Position numbers and translations under genes: made by a program. The notes under the pieces are model-generated. The model saw only the letters and a program-made list of their open reading frames with translations, did no database searches and had not been told where the DNA came from. 64,000 nucleotides of DNA from Pseudoruegeria sp039972875 (GTDB lineage: Bacteria; Pseudomonadota; Alphaproteobacteria; Rhodobacterales; Rhodobacteraceae). Positions within the stretch are counted from its first letter, which is position 1, and the number at the start of each line of letters is the position of its first letter. Shown piece by piece: positions 8,770-17,489 of the stretch. The stretch lies in assembly GCA_039972875.1 (NCBI GenBank), contig JBDWMA010000019.1:158817-222816 (forward strand). The letters are read 5' to 3'.

Positions 8770-10351
8770 GCAAGAGGTCACTGGCTTTCTCACCGATCAT
8801 AATGGCGGGGGCATTCGTGTTCCCGCTTACGATTTCTGGCATGATGGAACAATCCGCCACCCGCAAGCCTGTCAAACCTCGCACTGTCAGGGTTTCATCT
8901 ACGACGGAGTCCTCTGTTTGCCCCATTTTGCAGGTTCCCGTCGGGTGATAGATCGAAACGGAATTGTTCCTGGCCCAATCCAGCGTTCCCGCATAGTCAT
9001 CCATCTCCAATTCAGCTGTTGGACGAAATTCCTCAGATATTTTTGATTTTAATGGGGCATGGTGGGCGATGCTTCGGGCGATTTTAATGCCCTCCACCAA
9101 TGTTTGACAGTCCTTTTCGGTCGCTAAGTAGTTGGGGTGAATTTTCACATAACTCCGAGGATCCGGACCATTCAGTTTTAACGATCCTCTGCTTTCAGGG
9201 CGAAGCTGACACACCGACATTGTAAAGGCAGAAAACGGATGTACACCTTCGCCGGGGCTATCTGCCGACCAAGGTTGAACATGGAACTGAATGTCTGGCG
9301 ACGCGACAACGGTATTGGTTTTAAGAAAACCCGTGGCCAAACTTGCCGCCATGGTCATTGGCCCAGCTCGAAATAGCGCATATTTCAGCGCAATGCGGGC
9401 TTGATTAATATAACTACGCACTTCGTCGTTTAGCGTCGGTTCATTACATTTATAGACCAGCCTCGCCTGCAAGTGATCCTGCATATTTTGCCCGACACCC
9501 GGAAGGTTATGTCGTGGGGTGATGCCGTTTTCTTTCAAATGATCCGGATCGCCAATACCAGAGAGCATTAGAATTTGGGGAGAGTTAATAGCACCCGCTG
9601 AAACAATGACGTCTTTTGTCGTGTTAATGGTATTCTCAACACCAGCCTTGTCGAGATAAGTGACGGCGGTGCAACGTTTACCCTCTAAATTGAGCTTGCT
9701 GACTTGGGCATTTGTTATGATTTGCAAGTTTTTGCGGTCTTTGACCGGGTTTAGATAGGCCACTGCTGCAGAACACCGACGTCCGTTGCGTGTGGTTAGC
9801 TGAAAATAACCCACGCCTTCTTGGGTCGCACCGTTGTAATCTGGGTTAAACGGGTAACCTGCCTCTTGGGCGGCTGCCACCCATGCGTCACAAATGGGGC
9901 GTTGAATTCGCATGTTGGACACGGACAATGGCCCGCCAATACCGTGAAAATCATCCTCGCCGCGTTCTTGATCCTCTGCCCGTTTAAACAGGGGTAAAAC
10001 ATCATCCCACCCCCAGCCGGTATTTCCCAATTGGCGCCAATGATCGTAGTCTTCTTTTTGACCGCGGACATAAAGCAGGCCGTTCAGTGATGAAGATCCA
10101 CCAAGAACTTTGCCGCGCGGCCAATCAATGGATCGCCCGTTTAAACCAGGGTCAGGTTCGGTTCGATAACACCAGTCAACCTTCGGATTATGCATCGTTT
10201 TGAAATATCCGACCGGAATGTGAATCCATGGATTTGTATCTTTTCCCCCTGCCTCCAACAAAATGACTTTGTTTGAGGGGTCCGCACTCAGTCGATTTGC
10301 AAGGACGCACCCCGAAGATCCCGCACCGATAACTACAAAATCTGCCTCCAA
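8759..10351 (-). CDS. GMC-family FAD-dependent alcohol dehydrogenase (choline dehydrogenase-like)
   Basis: 530-residue glucose-methanol-choline oxidoreductase. The FAD-binding Rossmann motif GAGSSGCVLANRL starts at residue 8, LLEAGGKD follows near residue 32, the GMC signature PRGKVLGGSSSLNGLLYVRG is near residue 80, and the C-terminal active-site histidine lies in SIYHPTGTCKMG with the conserved Asn in SGNTNAPAIMIGEKA. Many such proteins are annotated BetA, but no betaine gene is nearby, so the substrate alcohol is left open. It is divergent from the second TRAP transporter across an operator-bearing gap, suggesting that the transporter brings in its substrate or a precursor. Confidence 0.9.
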   Translation of the reverse strand: MEADFVVIGAGSSGCVLANRLSADPSNKVILLEAGGKDTNPWIHIPVGYFKTMHNPKVDWCYRTEPDPGLNGRSIDWPRGKVLGGSSSLNGLLYVRGQKEDYDHWRQLGNTGWGWDDVLPLFKRAEDQERGEDDFHGIGGPLSVSNMRIQRPICDAWVAAAQEAGYPFNPDYNGATQEGVGYFQLTTRNGRRCSAAVAYLNPVKDRKNLQIITNAQVSKLNLEGKRCTAVTYLDKAGVENTINTTKDVIVSAGAINSPQILMLSGIGDPDHLKENGITPRHNLPGVGQNMQDHLQARLVYKCNEPTLNDEVRSYINQARIALKYALFRAGPMTMAASLATGFLKTNTVVASPDIQFHVQPWSADSPGEGVHPFSAFTMSVCQLRPESRGSLKLNGPDPRSYVKIHPNYLATEKDCQTLVEGIKIARSIAHHAPLKSKISEEFRPTAELEMDDYAGTLDWARNNSVSIYHPTGTCKMGQTEDSVVDETLTVRGLTGLRVADCSIMPEIVSGNTNAPAIMIGEKASDLLLNQ

Positions 10352-10419
10352 GACTCAGCCCCTTTTTCCGTTGGTTTAAAAAAAGTCTATGCAGAATGGT
10401 GGAACTACGCTAGCCTTTT

Positions 10420-10451
10420 TTGAGATAAAACGTCTCAATAAATGAGATAAA
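10420..10451. promoter_or_regulatory. candidate IclR operator between GMC and TRAP genes
   Basis: TTGAGA (10420-10425) and TCTCAA (10433-10438) form a perfect six-base inverted repeat with a seven-base spacer. TGAGATAAA occurs at 10421-10429 and again at 10443-10451, 22 bases apart, the second copy abutting the Shine-Dalgarno AGGGAGG of the TRAP binding-protein gene. The arrangement suits repression by the IclR protein encoded at 13875; the assignment to that protein is inferred. Confidence 0.4.
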
Positions 10452-10463
10452 GGGAGGAAGCCA

Positions 10464-11696
10464 ATGAGTTTAAAGAATAATCTGAGTGGGATTTCGCGAC
10501 GGGACTTGTTTCGAGTCGCGGGTCGTTTTGGGATGAGTTCGACACTGATCGCTGCTGGCGGCTTTGGTGGAGCGATGAGCCTGGCCAATTTAGCCAGTGC
10601 AGCGGAATCTACATATGACAAACGTTTCGCAAAGCCTGCCAAGTTTACACTGAAATATGGTGCGGCCGGGTTTAACGCTCGCAATCTGTTGATTGAACGC
10701 GCGGGCGCTCTGGAATTTGCGCGTGACCTTGAATCCCGCACAGACGGTGAAATTCGCGTTGAATTTATTGGTGACAATCAGATCTGTGGTCAGACCTCTT
10801 GTGTGGAAAAAGCCCAACAAGGGATCGTTGATATCTATTCGGCATCGACGCAAAATTCTGCAGGCGGCGCGCCTTATCTGAACGTTCTGGATTATGCGTT
10901 TATGTTCCGGAACCGCGCTGATCAGTATCACTTTTTATATTCGCCAAAGTCACAAGAATTGTTGCGTGACCCCTATGAAAAACGTCACGGCCTGAAGTTG
11001 CTGTTCTCTCATGCAGAGTTGCGCGGAATTCAGTTGGGTCTGGCGTGGGAAGACAAGCCAACAGTGACCAGCATCGAAGAGTTGTTCGGAACGAAAAACC
11101 GTGTCACAGGAACACAGCTTGGTCGCATTGCGATGAAAGCCCTGAACCTGAACCCGGTTCCCGTGGCATGGGAAGAGACACTTGACGGTCTAAAACAGGG
11201 CCTGATTGATGGTGCGGAAACATGGGCGTCTGCCGTGGCTTATGCAAACATGGCGCCTGTTGTCTCTCAGTCGGTTCACTTGGATTTCTTCTGCGGCACA
11301 GAAGCGACCTCTATGAATGCGGGGGTATTTGACGGTTTGGGCGGAGAGCTGCAGGATGCCGTGATGGAATCCTCTTATTGGGCGCAAACCCATGTGCAGG
11401 CCGCAAACGAAGCCGCCTTGGTTAAAACTGTGGGCCAATCCCAGCCTCAACTTGAGGGCACAATCTTTGCGGAAAACAATGTGCGGAATGCATTCTTATC
11501 CGCTGAGGAGCGCCGGAAAGCCGAAGAAATGTGTTCGCCGGAGTTCCAGCCACAGCTGTGGGAAGAATGGCGTGAACGTCTGAACAAATGGCAAGGTGGT
11601 GCGGATACGTACCAAGAAATCTATGATGAAGTCCGGACAATCGATGGCGATACTTTGCCTGAGAATGTTGAACCACGTCGATGGTGGAAAGCTTAA
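10464..11696 (+). CDS. TRAP transporter substrate-binding protein, Tat-exported
   Basis: 410-residue DctP-family solute receptor, longer than usual because of a long export signal. The leader has a classic twin-arginine motif, SRRDLFRVAG (about residues 11-20), then a hydrophobic stretch and a likely cleavage after NLASAA near residue 47. The mature domain includes EFARDLESRTDGEIRVEF and the ligand-arm region TQLGRIAMKALNLNPVPVAW, followed by LKQGLIDGAETW, the expected TRAP hinge. AGGGAGG at 10451-10457 supports the start. It heads a P-Q-M TRAP operon with an IclR gene at its end. Ligand unknown; it is a different sub-family from the receptor at 3790. Confidence 0.9.
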   Translation: MSLKNNLSGISRRDLFRVAGRFGMSSTLIAAGGFGGAMSLANLASAAESTYDKRFAKPAKFTLKYGAAGFNARNLLIERAGALEFARDLESRTDGEIRVEFIGDNQICGQTSCVEKAQQGIVDIYSASTQNSAGGAPYLNVLDYAFMFRNRADQYHFLYSPKSQELLRDPYEKRHGLKLLFSHAELRGIQLGLAWEDKPTVTSIEELFGTKNRVTGTQLGRIAMKALNLNPVPVAWEETLDGLKQGLIDGAETWASAVAYANMAPVVSQSVHLDFFCGTEATSMNAGVFDGLGGELQDAVMESSYWAQTHVQAANEAALVKTVGQSQPQLEGTIFAENNVRNAFLSAEERRKAEEMCSPEFQPQLWEEWRERLNKWQGGADTYQEIYDEVRTIDGDTLPENVEPRRWWKA

Positions 11697-11715
11697 CCAC
11701 CCGCTTACTGTATTG

Positions 11716-11745
11716 GGCCGGCCCGGAATTGAAGGTCGGCCTTTT
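11716..11745 (+). terminator. attenuator-like hairpin after TRAP binding-protein gene
   Basis: GGCCGGCC (11716-11723) pairs with GGTCGGCC (11734-11741) with one G-T wobble, loop of ten bases, then TTTT (11742-11745). It lies 20 bases after the receptor stop and 90 bases before the small permease gene, so it probably terminates or stabilises part of the transcripts, giving more receptor than permease. Confidence 0.55.
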
Positions 11746-11836
11746 GCAGCAATAGTAGGACCAATCGTATTGCCCGAACTTGCCTCATGGGCCGGATGGG
11801 AAACCAAAATTAATTTGCGAACAGGGGAGGGTCCGC

Positions 11837-12505
11837 ATGTCAATCGTGGCCGAGGCTGGGGACGTCGTTACAGCTATTCTTTCACAAGACCCATGGGAAA
11901 TGAAAACAGCCTTTAAAACAAATGGGATGTGGTTGTTTTCCCTAATTCTGACGTTCGTCGGAGGGTTCGCAGCTGTGGCCCTGTATCGTGTTGTTCCGTT
12001 TTTGGAACGCCATCTCGAGCGGGGCATCTCTGTTCTGATGTACTTGATTATCGCGTGGATTATCTTTTCAGGTGTGGTGGATCGTTTCGTGTTCTCTCGG
12101 CAAGTTCCGTGGTCGACAACGATCCCGCCGTATCTCTTTATGATCATGGCGTGGTTTGGCTGTGCTTATAACGTAAAGCTGCGCACGCATTTGTCGTTTA
12201 ATGAATTTCGCATGAAAATGGCACGACCGATGCAAATGTTTGCATTGTCTGTGGACGCTGTTCTTTGGACAGGTTTTTGCTGGATTGTTGTTTCAACCAC
12301 ACTTCTGATTGCTGCCAATAGTGCGGATAACTTTGCGATTGTGGCTGGTACGGATGACATGATGCAATGGTGGTTTATCGCCACGATGCCTTTGGCATTC
12401 ACTTTGATGGCCGGTCGGGTGATCGGCAATTGGATGATTGACTGGGCAAACTTTCGTTCCGGTGATGTTTTGATCCAACAGGCAGTTATCGGGGCGGATG
12501 TATAA
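11837..12505 (+). CDS. TRAP transporter small membrane subunit (DctQ type)
   Basis: 222 residues from the ATG at 11837, which has GGGGAGG (11824-11830) at good spacing; an in-frame start at 11780 has no ribosome site and would lie close to the hairpin. Four membrane helices are visible (about 33-55, 66-88, 102-120 and 140-165, with a further hydrophobic stretch near 185-205). It overlaps the large permease start by one base (TAATG). Position and hydropathy, rather than strong motifs, support the DctQ call; this family is poorly conserved. Confidence 0.85.
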   Translation: MSIVAEAGDVVTAILSQDPWEMKTAFKTNGMWLFSLILTFVGGFAAVALYRVVPFLERHLERGISVLMYLIIAWIIFSGVVDRFVFSRQVPWSTTIPPYLFMIMAWFGCAYNVKLRTHLSFNEFRMKMARPMQMFALSVDAVLWTGFCWIVVSTTLLIAANSADNFAIVAGTDDMMQWWFIATMPLAFTLMAGRVIGNWMIDWANFRSGDVLIQQAVIGADV

Positions 12506-13863
12506 TGACAGACGGAACGCTGATCACACTGATCTCTGTAGGGGTCACATTTCTTTTCATGATGGGTGTGCCGGTTCTTCTGGTCATCTTTTATTGGGTT
12601 GTTGGCTGTAGTTTTGTCACTGGTCTACCGCTTTTGAATGCCGGTAGTGAATTGCTGAACGTATTCAAAAATGGGTTTGCCTTGCTGGCCATGCCTTTGT
12701 TTATTCTAACAGGGGATTTGATTAACCAATCAGGAATTGCACGGCGGTTATCAGACTTTGCCTATTCGTGTCTGGGCTGGCTGCGCGGCGGTCTGGCGAT
12801 GGCTGCAATTGGGGCCTGTGGACTGTTTGCTGCGATCTCGGGATCGAATTCGGCGACAACAGCGACCATCGGTTCAATGTTGCACCCTGAAATGGTCAAA
12901 GGCGGCTATGATGAACGGTTTTCTGCGGCGACTGCCGCAGCCGGTGGTACGGTTGGAATCATCATCCCACCTTCTATTATCTTTATCGTTTATGGCTTTC
13001 TGATGAGCTTGCCGATCTCTGATCTGTTTATCGCGGGGATTGTGCCTGGGGCATTAATGGTTTTGGCGATGATGGTCGCATGTTTTATCATCTGCACGAT
13101 CAATGGGTGGGGCATTTTAATCCGGCTGTCCTTTATACGTGTACTTAAAACTGCTATTGGCGCTTGGCTTGGTTTTTTTGCTATTGGTCTTGTGCTTTGG
13201 GGGATTTACACAGGTAAATTCTCCCCGACCGAAGCCGCCGGAGTCACGGTTGGGTTCTGTATCGTAGTGGGGTTGGCCAGTTTCCCGCTGAACAAAATCA
13301 TGGGATCAGATGCGGATACCCCGGTTGAGGACAAAAGCGTTTTGTCGATGTTCGTTGTCGAAGGATTTACGTTGTTCTCGATTCCACGGATCGTTTCCCG
13401 GTCGGCGCAGATCACGGGTATTCTCGCGCCTTTGATTGCGGTGTCCGTGGTGATGCAGCAGCAGTTGTCTGATTTGGGTGCCAAAGAGGTGATCGGTGGC
13501 TTTGTCATGGGAATGGGCGGATATTATGCCGTGTTATTTACCTCCATGATCATCGTGTTCTTTTCTGGGATGGTTCTGGAAAGCCTTCCGGTTACGATCA
13601 TTCTAGCCCCAATTTTGGCCCCAATTGCAGCATCCGTTGGAATTGATCCCATCCACTTTTCGGTGATTTTCCTTGTCGGGGCGTCAATCGGCTTTATTAC
13701 GCCGCCGTATGGGCTGAACTTATATGTCGCATCAGGTGTGACAGGCGTTCCATACTTCCGATTGCTTCGTTATACGGTCCCCTACCTTGCAGCATTGCTT
13801 GGTGTTTGGATCTTAGTGGCCCTTGTCCCTGATCTGGCACTAATGTTGCTCCCTAACAGATAG
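12505..13863 (+). CDS. TRAP transporter large permease (DctM type)
   Basis: 452-residue membrane protein with about 12 helices and DctM signatures: FLFMMGVPVLLVI near the N-terminus, the long helix segment FAAISGSNSATTATIGSML near residue 110, GTVGIIIPPSIIFIVYGF near residue 150, and the C-terminal IGFITPPYGLNLYVASG. It completes the second TRAP system. A cytoplasmic loop near residues 255-295 (VEDKSVLSMFVVEGFTL) is a little longer than in the first DctM of this window. Substrate not readable from sequence. Confidence 0.94.
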   Translation: MTDGTLITLISVGVTFLFMMGVPVLLVIFYWVVGCSFVTGLPLLNAGSELLNVFKNGFALLAMPLFILTGDLINQSGIARRLSDFAYSCLGWLRGGLAMAAIGACGLFAAISGSNSATTATIGSMLHPEMVKGGYDERFSAATAAAGGTVGIIIPPSIIFIVYGFLMSLPISDLFIAGIVPGALMVLAMMVACFIICTINGWGILIRLSFIRVLKTAIGAWLGFFAIGLVLWGIYTGKFSPTEAAGVTVGFCIVVGLASFPLNKIMGSDADTPVEDKSVLSMFVVEGFTLFSIPRIVSRSAQITGILAPLIAVSVVMQQQLSDLGAKEVIGGFVMGMGGYYAVLFTSMIIVFFSGMVLESLPVTIILAPILAPIAASVGIDPIHFSVIFLVGASIGFITPPYGLNLYVASGVTGVPYFRLLRYTVPYLAALLGVWILVALVPDLALMLLPNR

Positions 13864-13874
13864 ATCAGAATGAC

Positions 13875-14669
13875 ATGGCGAAAGAAGCGCAATCCCTCAA
13901 AGATGCCCAGATCCCAACCAATCTGCGGTTGCTTCTGGTGCTCGAGGAAGTTGCGCGTCTTGGCGTGCCGGTTAAACCTGCACAATTGGTTGATACGTTG
14001 GGGCTCCCGAAACCCACAGTCCACCGATTGCTGCAAACCGCCGAAGAGATTGGCTTTCTTCAGAGAGATCTGGATGGGCGCTCCTATGGGCCGGGGCCTC
14101 GATTGCGGACTCTGGCCGTCAACACGATGTCCTCAGAACACTTACGGACGGCACGGTTGGCCATCATCAAAAATGTGGCTGAAACGATCGGTGAAACTTG
14201 CAATCTGGCAACACCGGACCGCGAGGGTATGACCTATTTGGACCGCGTGGAAACCAAGTGGCCATTGCGTATTCAGTTGCCGATTGGCACGCAGGTGCCA
14301 TTCCATTGCACCGCGAGTGGTAAAATGTATCTGTCCTCTCTGCGATCGGCTCCTCTGAATGGGGTTTTGTCGGCTCATCCATTGTCAGAGCAGACGCAGA
14401 AAACAATTTCTGATCCTGTGGCGCTGCGGGCTGAATTAAAGCTGATCAAAGAACAGGGGTACGCAACGGACGACGAGGAATTCATGACCGGAATGGCGGC
14501 TCTTGCCGTTCCGGTGTTTGATGCACAAAAGCGGATGTTGGCAACATTGTCTGTTCACGCCCCCATACAGCGTCAATCCGTTCAAGGGCTCATTGCTTTT
14601 GTCCCATGCCTAAAAGAGGGCGCTGCACGGCTGTCAGAGCTGCTGTTAAATCAAGATAATTCAATCTAA
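13875..14669 (+). CDS. IclR-family transcriptional regulator
   Basis: 264-residue regulator with an N-terminal winged helix-turn-helix (about 18-75, including LGLPKPTVHRLLQTAEEIGFL) and a C-terminal IclR effector domain (about 85-255, with NLATPDREGMTYLDRVE, PFHCTASGKMYLS and DDEEFMTGMAALAVPVFD). The gene begins 11 bases after the DctM stop, so it is probably in the same transcript as the TRAP genes and controls them and the divergent GMC gene through the repeats at 10420-10451. The effector is likely the imported compound or its product (inference). Confidence 0.92.
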   Translation: MAKEAQSLKDAQIPTNLRLLLVLEEVARLGVPVKPAQLVDTLGLPKPTVHRLLQTAEEIGFLQRDLDGRSYGPGPRLRTLAVNTMSSEHLRTARLAIIKNVAETIGETCNLATPDREGMTYLDRVETKWPLRIQLPIGTQVPFHCTASGKMYLSSLRSAPLNGVLSAHPLSEQTQKTISDPVALRAELKLIKEQGYATDDEEFMTGMAALAVPVFDAQKRMLATLSVHAPIQRQSVQGLIAFVPCLKEGAARLSELLLNQDNSI

Positions 14670-14853
14670 TTTGCCCGAAGTTGTCCCTGTTGGGTGATAC
14701 GTTCACGAATTCTTTGAAAGAGGATGATTGAACGCCATAGGCCGAATGGTCATAATGGCACCGGTTGGGGGAGGGCCCTTCCGAGCTGGCATTCAGAACC
14801 TCTGTAATGTCTGCTCAATTGTCATAACCCTTGGGAGAGGTTATTACACACCG

Positions 14854-15978
14854 ATGGAAAGTATTGACTTTAGCCACAACATTTTTCTTGTGGCAGCGTC
14901 TTTGTGCGTTGCGCTCATGGCGGGATTCACCGGCCTGTCTCTGACCAAAGGTCTGTCAGAACGATCTGTCCCACAGCGCAAAATTGCAATTGCTTTGGCC
15001 GCCGTCGCCTTGGGTGGGGGCATCTGGTCAATGCATTTTGTCGGAATGCTTGGCCTGCAGATGCCATTTATTTTTTATTATGATGCCCTGATTACGCTGG
15101 CTTCAGCCCTCGTTGCAATTCTTGTTGTTGGGTTGGCACTGTTGTTATTACATTTTGGTCAAAGGACGCGTGGCCGATTGGTTTTGGCGGGTGTCATTGT
15201 CGGGCTAGGTGTCATTGCAATGCACTATATCGGGATGGCGGGCCTTGAGCTGTGTCGGGCGCTTTATACACCGACAGGGATACTCTTTTCCGTATTAGCT
15301 TCCTGCCTTTTGAATATTATGGGATTTGGGATCGCTTATGGTCACCGCAGTAACCGTAATATTCTGTTGGGAACTTGCGTGTTTGGTCTGGCAGTCTTTA
15401 GCGTACACTTTGTGGCCATTGCGAGCACTGAATTCGTGCAATTGGATGCGGTTAATACGGTTGGCCCAACCATCGGGAACGAAACGTTGGCCATTGGAGT
15501 GGTATTGTCGAGCTTTGTACTCTGCGGTGCCTTTTTGCTGACAGGGGCGACCTTTCTTCCAACTGAGCCAGTGATCGAGGCACCCGAGGCTGAAACGCCT
15601 CCGGAGGACCCAACGGAGGAGGTCAAACCCTTTACCGCCGCCTCTGCAATGCGCCAAATTCCCTACACGCGGGATGGTCGTACATTGTTTATCGATTGGA
15701 TGGATGTCGCGGCGATCCGTGCCGAGGGGCACTACATACAGATCTACACAAAAGAAGGTCATTTCTTTTCGGCGTGGTCTATCACCGAGGCGGAAAAACG
15801 TCTGGCTGATACCAGCTTTTTGAAAGCCCATCGGAGTTACCTGATCAATCCGACTCAGGTCAGTGGGTTTGAACGGCTCAAGGATACTGGGGTCTGTTTC
15901 TTTGATTGCCCGGACTTGCCAAAGGTTCCCGTAAGCCGCTCGCGGTTGAAACCCGTCCGCGAGGCATTGGGAGTCTGA
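14854..15978 (+). CDS. coxC: MHYT-LytTR membrane regulator of CO dehydrogenase (CoxC-like)
   Basis: 374 residues from ATG 14854; a longer reading from 14728 adds a non-helical tail and is less likely. The N-terminal half has about seven membrane helices with MHYT motifs: WSMHFVGM (residues 58-65), IAMHYIGM (121-128) and a degenerate third, FSVHFVAI (182-189). An acidic linker (about 225-250) leads to a C-terminal LytTR DNA-binding domain (about 270-372, with KAHRSYLINPTQVSGFERL and a final PVSRSRLKPVREAL). CoxC and CoxH of Oligotropha have this same architecture and lie in the cox cluster. MHYT domains are proposed metal-bound gas sensors, so this is the probable CO-responsive regulator of coxMSL just downstream. 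Confidence 0.87.
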   Translation: MESIDFSHNIFLVAASLCVALMAGFTGLSLTKGLSERSVPQRKIAIALAAVALGGGIWSMHFVGMLGLQMPFIFYYDALITLASALVAILVVGLALLLLHFGQRTRGRLVLAGVIVGLGVIAMHYIGMAGLELCRALYTPTGILFSVLASCLLNIMGFGIAYGHRSNRNILLGTCVFGLAVFSVHFVAIASTEFVQLDAVNTVGPTIGNETLAIGVVLSSFVLCGAFLLTGATFLPTEPVIEAPEAETPPEDPTEEVKPFTAASAMRQIPYTRDGRTLFIDWMDVAAIRAEGHYIQIYTKEGHFFSAWSITEAEKRLADTSFLKAHRSYLINPTQVSGFERLKDTGVCFFDCPDLPKVPVSRSRLKPVREALGV

Positions 15979-15995
15979 CCTCCGCTCTGATGTGG

Positions 15996-16029
15996 TTCGC
16001 AGTTCGTGCGACGTAATTCGCAGTTCGTG
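15996..16029. promoter_or_regulatory. LytTR-type direct-repeat operator upstream of coxM
   Basis: TTCGCAGTTCGTG occurs twice, identically, at 15996-16008 and 16017-16029, a 21-base period. Each copy contains GCAGTTCGT, fitting the known LytTR half-site pattern (core GTT followed by N, purine, T/G) and the family's two-turn spacing of nine-base sites. A TTGACG hexamer (16045-16050) lies 16 bases downstream. Binding by the CoxC protein encoded immediately upstream is inferred. Confidence 0.65.
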
Positions 16030-16126
16030 AAAAAACCAACGATTTTGACGTGTAAATAAAGGCTCTCTGTCCTCGACTGTATCAGTTTGATTTTCGAAAT
16101 CACATGGATCGTCGGGAGGACAAGAC

Positions 16127-16981
16127 ATGATACCAGCCGCTTTTGATTACTATAGGCCTGCCAGTATCGATGCCGTAATCGCACTACTTGAAGAACACGG
16201 AGATGACGCGCGGGTCATCGCTGGGGGGCACAGCCTGATCCCCATGATGAAGTTGCGGATGGCAGAGGTTCCGCATCTCATTGACCTGCAAGACATTGAG
16301 AGCCTGCGTGGCATACGCATTGATGACAGTGGGATTGCTTTGGGGGCCATGGTCACCCAGCATGAAATCATCGAAGATGAAAACTTGGGGTCTATTGCAC
16401 CGATCCTAAAAGAGGCAGCACTGCAAATTGCAGATCCGCAAGTCCGTTATATGGGGACCGTAGGGGGCAATGTTGCCAATGGTGATCCGGGAAATGACAT
16501 GCCGGGCCTAATGCAATGCTTAGATGCGCAACTGACGCTCATCGGTCCGGACGGCACGCGGGTTGTGGCTGCGCGCGATTATTACGAAGCAGCCTATATG
16601 ACGGACCGCGAAGATGATGAAATTCTGACCCATGTCAGCTTCAAAGCGCCAACTGGTGGCTATTCCTACGAAAAGCAGAAACGCAAAATTGGCGATTATG
16701 CGACAGCCGCAGCGGCGGTGATGATTGAAAAAGTCAGTGGCAAGGTCGCCGGTGCCTCAATTGCGATGACCAACCTCAGCGATGTACCTGTCTATTCTGA
16801 AGGTGCCTCTGATGCGTTGGTTGGAACATCGTGCGATGCCGCAGCCATTAAGGATGCGGTCGACGCCATGCTAGGCGACATCGATCCGACCGAAGACAAC
16901 CGTGGCCCGGTTGCGTTCAAGCGCCACTTGGCTGGCATCATCCTCACCCGCGCGATCAACCGCGCCTGGGACCGCGCTTAA
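16127..16981 (+). CDS. coxM: aerobic CO dehydrogenase medium (FAD) subunit
   Basis: 284-residue flavoprotein subunit of the molybdenum CO dehydrogenase, which passes electrons from the FeS subunit to the respiratory chain. The two FAD-binding motifs are clear: AGGHSLIPMMKLRMA near residue 32 and TVGGNVANGDPGNDMP near residue 110. The C-terminal CO-dehydrogenase flavoprotein domain (about 175-280) is complete. GGGAGGA at 16114-16120 supports the ATG. It is first in coxMSL and lies behind the LytTR repeats. Length and motifs match the family, with nothing missing. Confidence 0.93.
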   Translation: MIPAAFDYYRPASIDAVIALLEEHGDDARVIAGGHSLIPMMKLRMAEVPHLIDLQDIESLRGIRIDDSGIALGAMVTQHEIIEDENLGSIAPILKEAALQIADPQVRYMGTVGGNVANGDPGNDMPGLMQCLDAQLTLIGPDGTRVVAARDYYEAAYMTDREDDEILTHVSFKAPTGGYSYEKQKRKIGDYATAAAAVMIEKVSGKVAGASIAMTNLSDVPVYSEGASDALVGTSCDAAAIKDAVDAMLGDIDPTEDNRGPVAFKRHLAGIILTRAINRAWDRA

Positions 16982-16994
16982 AGGAGACCTTGGC

Positions 16995-17489
16995 ATGGCT
17001 GACAAAATGCACATTAAACTAAACGTAAACGGCAAAGACGAAGAATTCCTCGCCGAACCACGTGAGTTGCTGATCTATACGCTTCGGGAACGTCTGAACA
17101 TTACTGGACCACACGTAGGGTGCGAGACCTCTCATTGCGGCGCTTGTACGGTTACCATCGATGGTAAGTCCGTGAAATCCTGTACGATGTTCGCAGCGCA
17201 AGCCAGCGGATCAGAGATCACCACGATCGAAGGGTTGGGCACACCAGATTCATTGCATGTATTGCAGGAGTCTTTTCGCGAACATCATGGTCTGCAATGC
17301 GGCTATTGCACACCGGGCATGATTACACGGGCCGCAAAACTGCTCGAAGAAAATCCCACTCCGAATGAGGCAGATGTTCGTTTCGGTATGGCTGGCAATA
17401 TTTGCCGCTGCACAGGGTACCAGAATATCGTGAAATCGATCCTTGCCGCTGCAAATGAAATCAACTCCGCGAAGGAGGCTGCACAATGA
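16995..17489 (+). CDS. coxS: aerobic CO dehydrogenase small (2Fe-2S) subunit
   Basis: 164 residues from ATG 16995, with AAGGAG at 16981-16986; a longer start inside coxM is rejected. The plant-ferredoxin-type N-terminal domain binds one 2Fe-2S cluster (GCETSHCGACTV near residue 42, later Cys in KSC), and the C-terminal helical domain binds the second (CGYCTPGM near residue 102, GNICRCTGYQNIV near residue 135). It shuttles electrons from the molybdenum centre in CoxL to FAD in CoxM. Its stop overlaps the coxL start as ATGA (17486-17489). Confidence 0.95.
   Translation: MADKMHIKLNVNGKDEEFLAEPRELLIYTLRERLNITGPHVGCETSHCGACTVTIDGKSVKSCTMFAAQASGSEITTIEGLGTPDSLHVLQESFREHHGLQCGYCTPGMITRAAKLLEENPTPNEADVRFGMAGNICRCTGYQNIVKSILAAANEINSAKEAAQ

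Noticed and set aside
8759..10351. Naming the GMC enzyme BetA (choline dehydrogenase)
   Set aside because: No betB, betI or choline transporter is adjacent; GMC enzymes are too diverse for this name on sequence alone.
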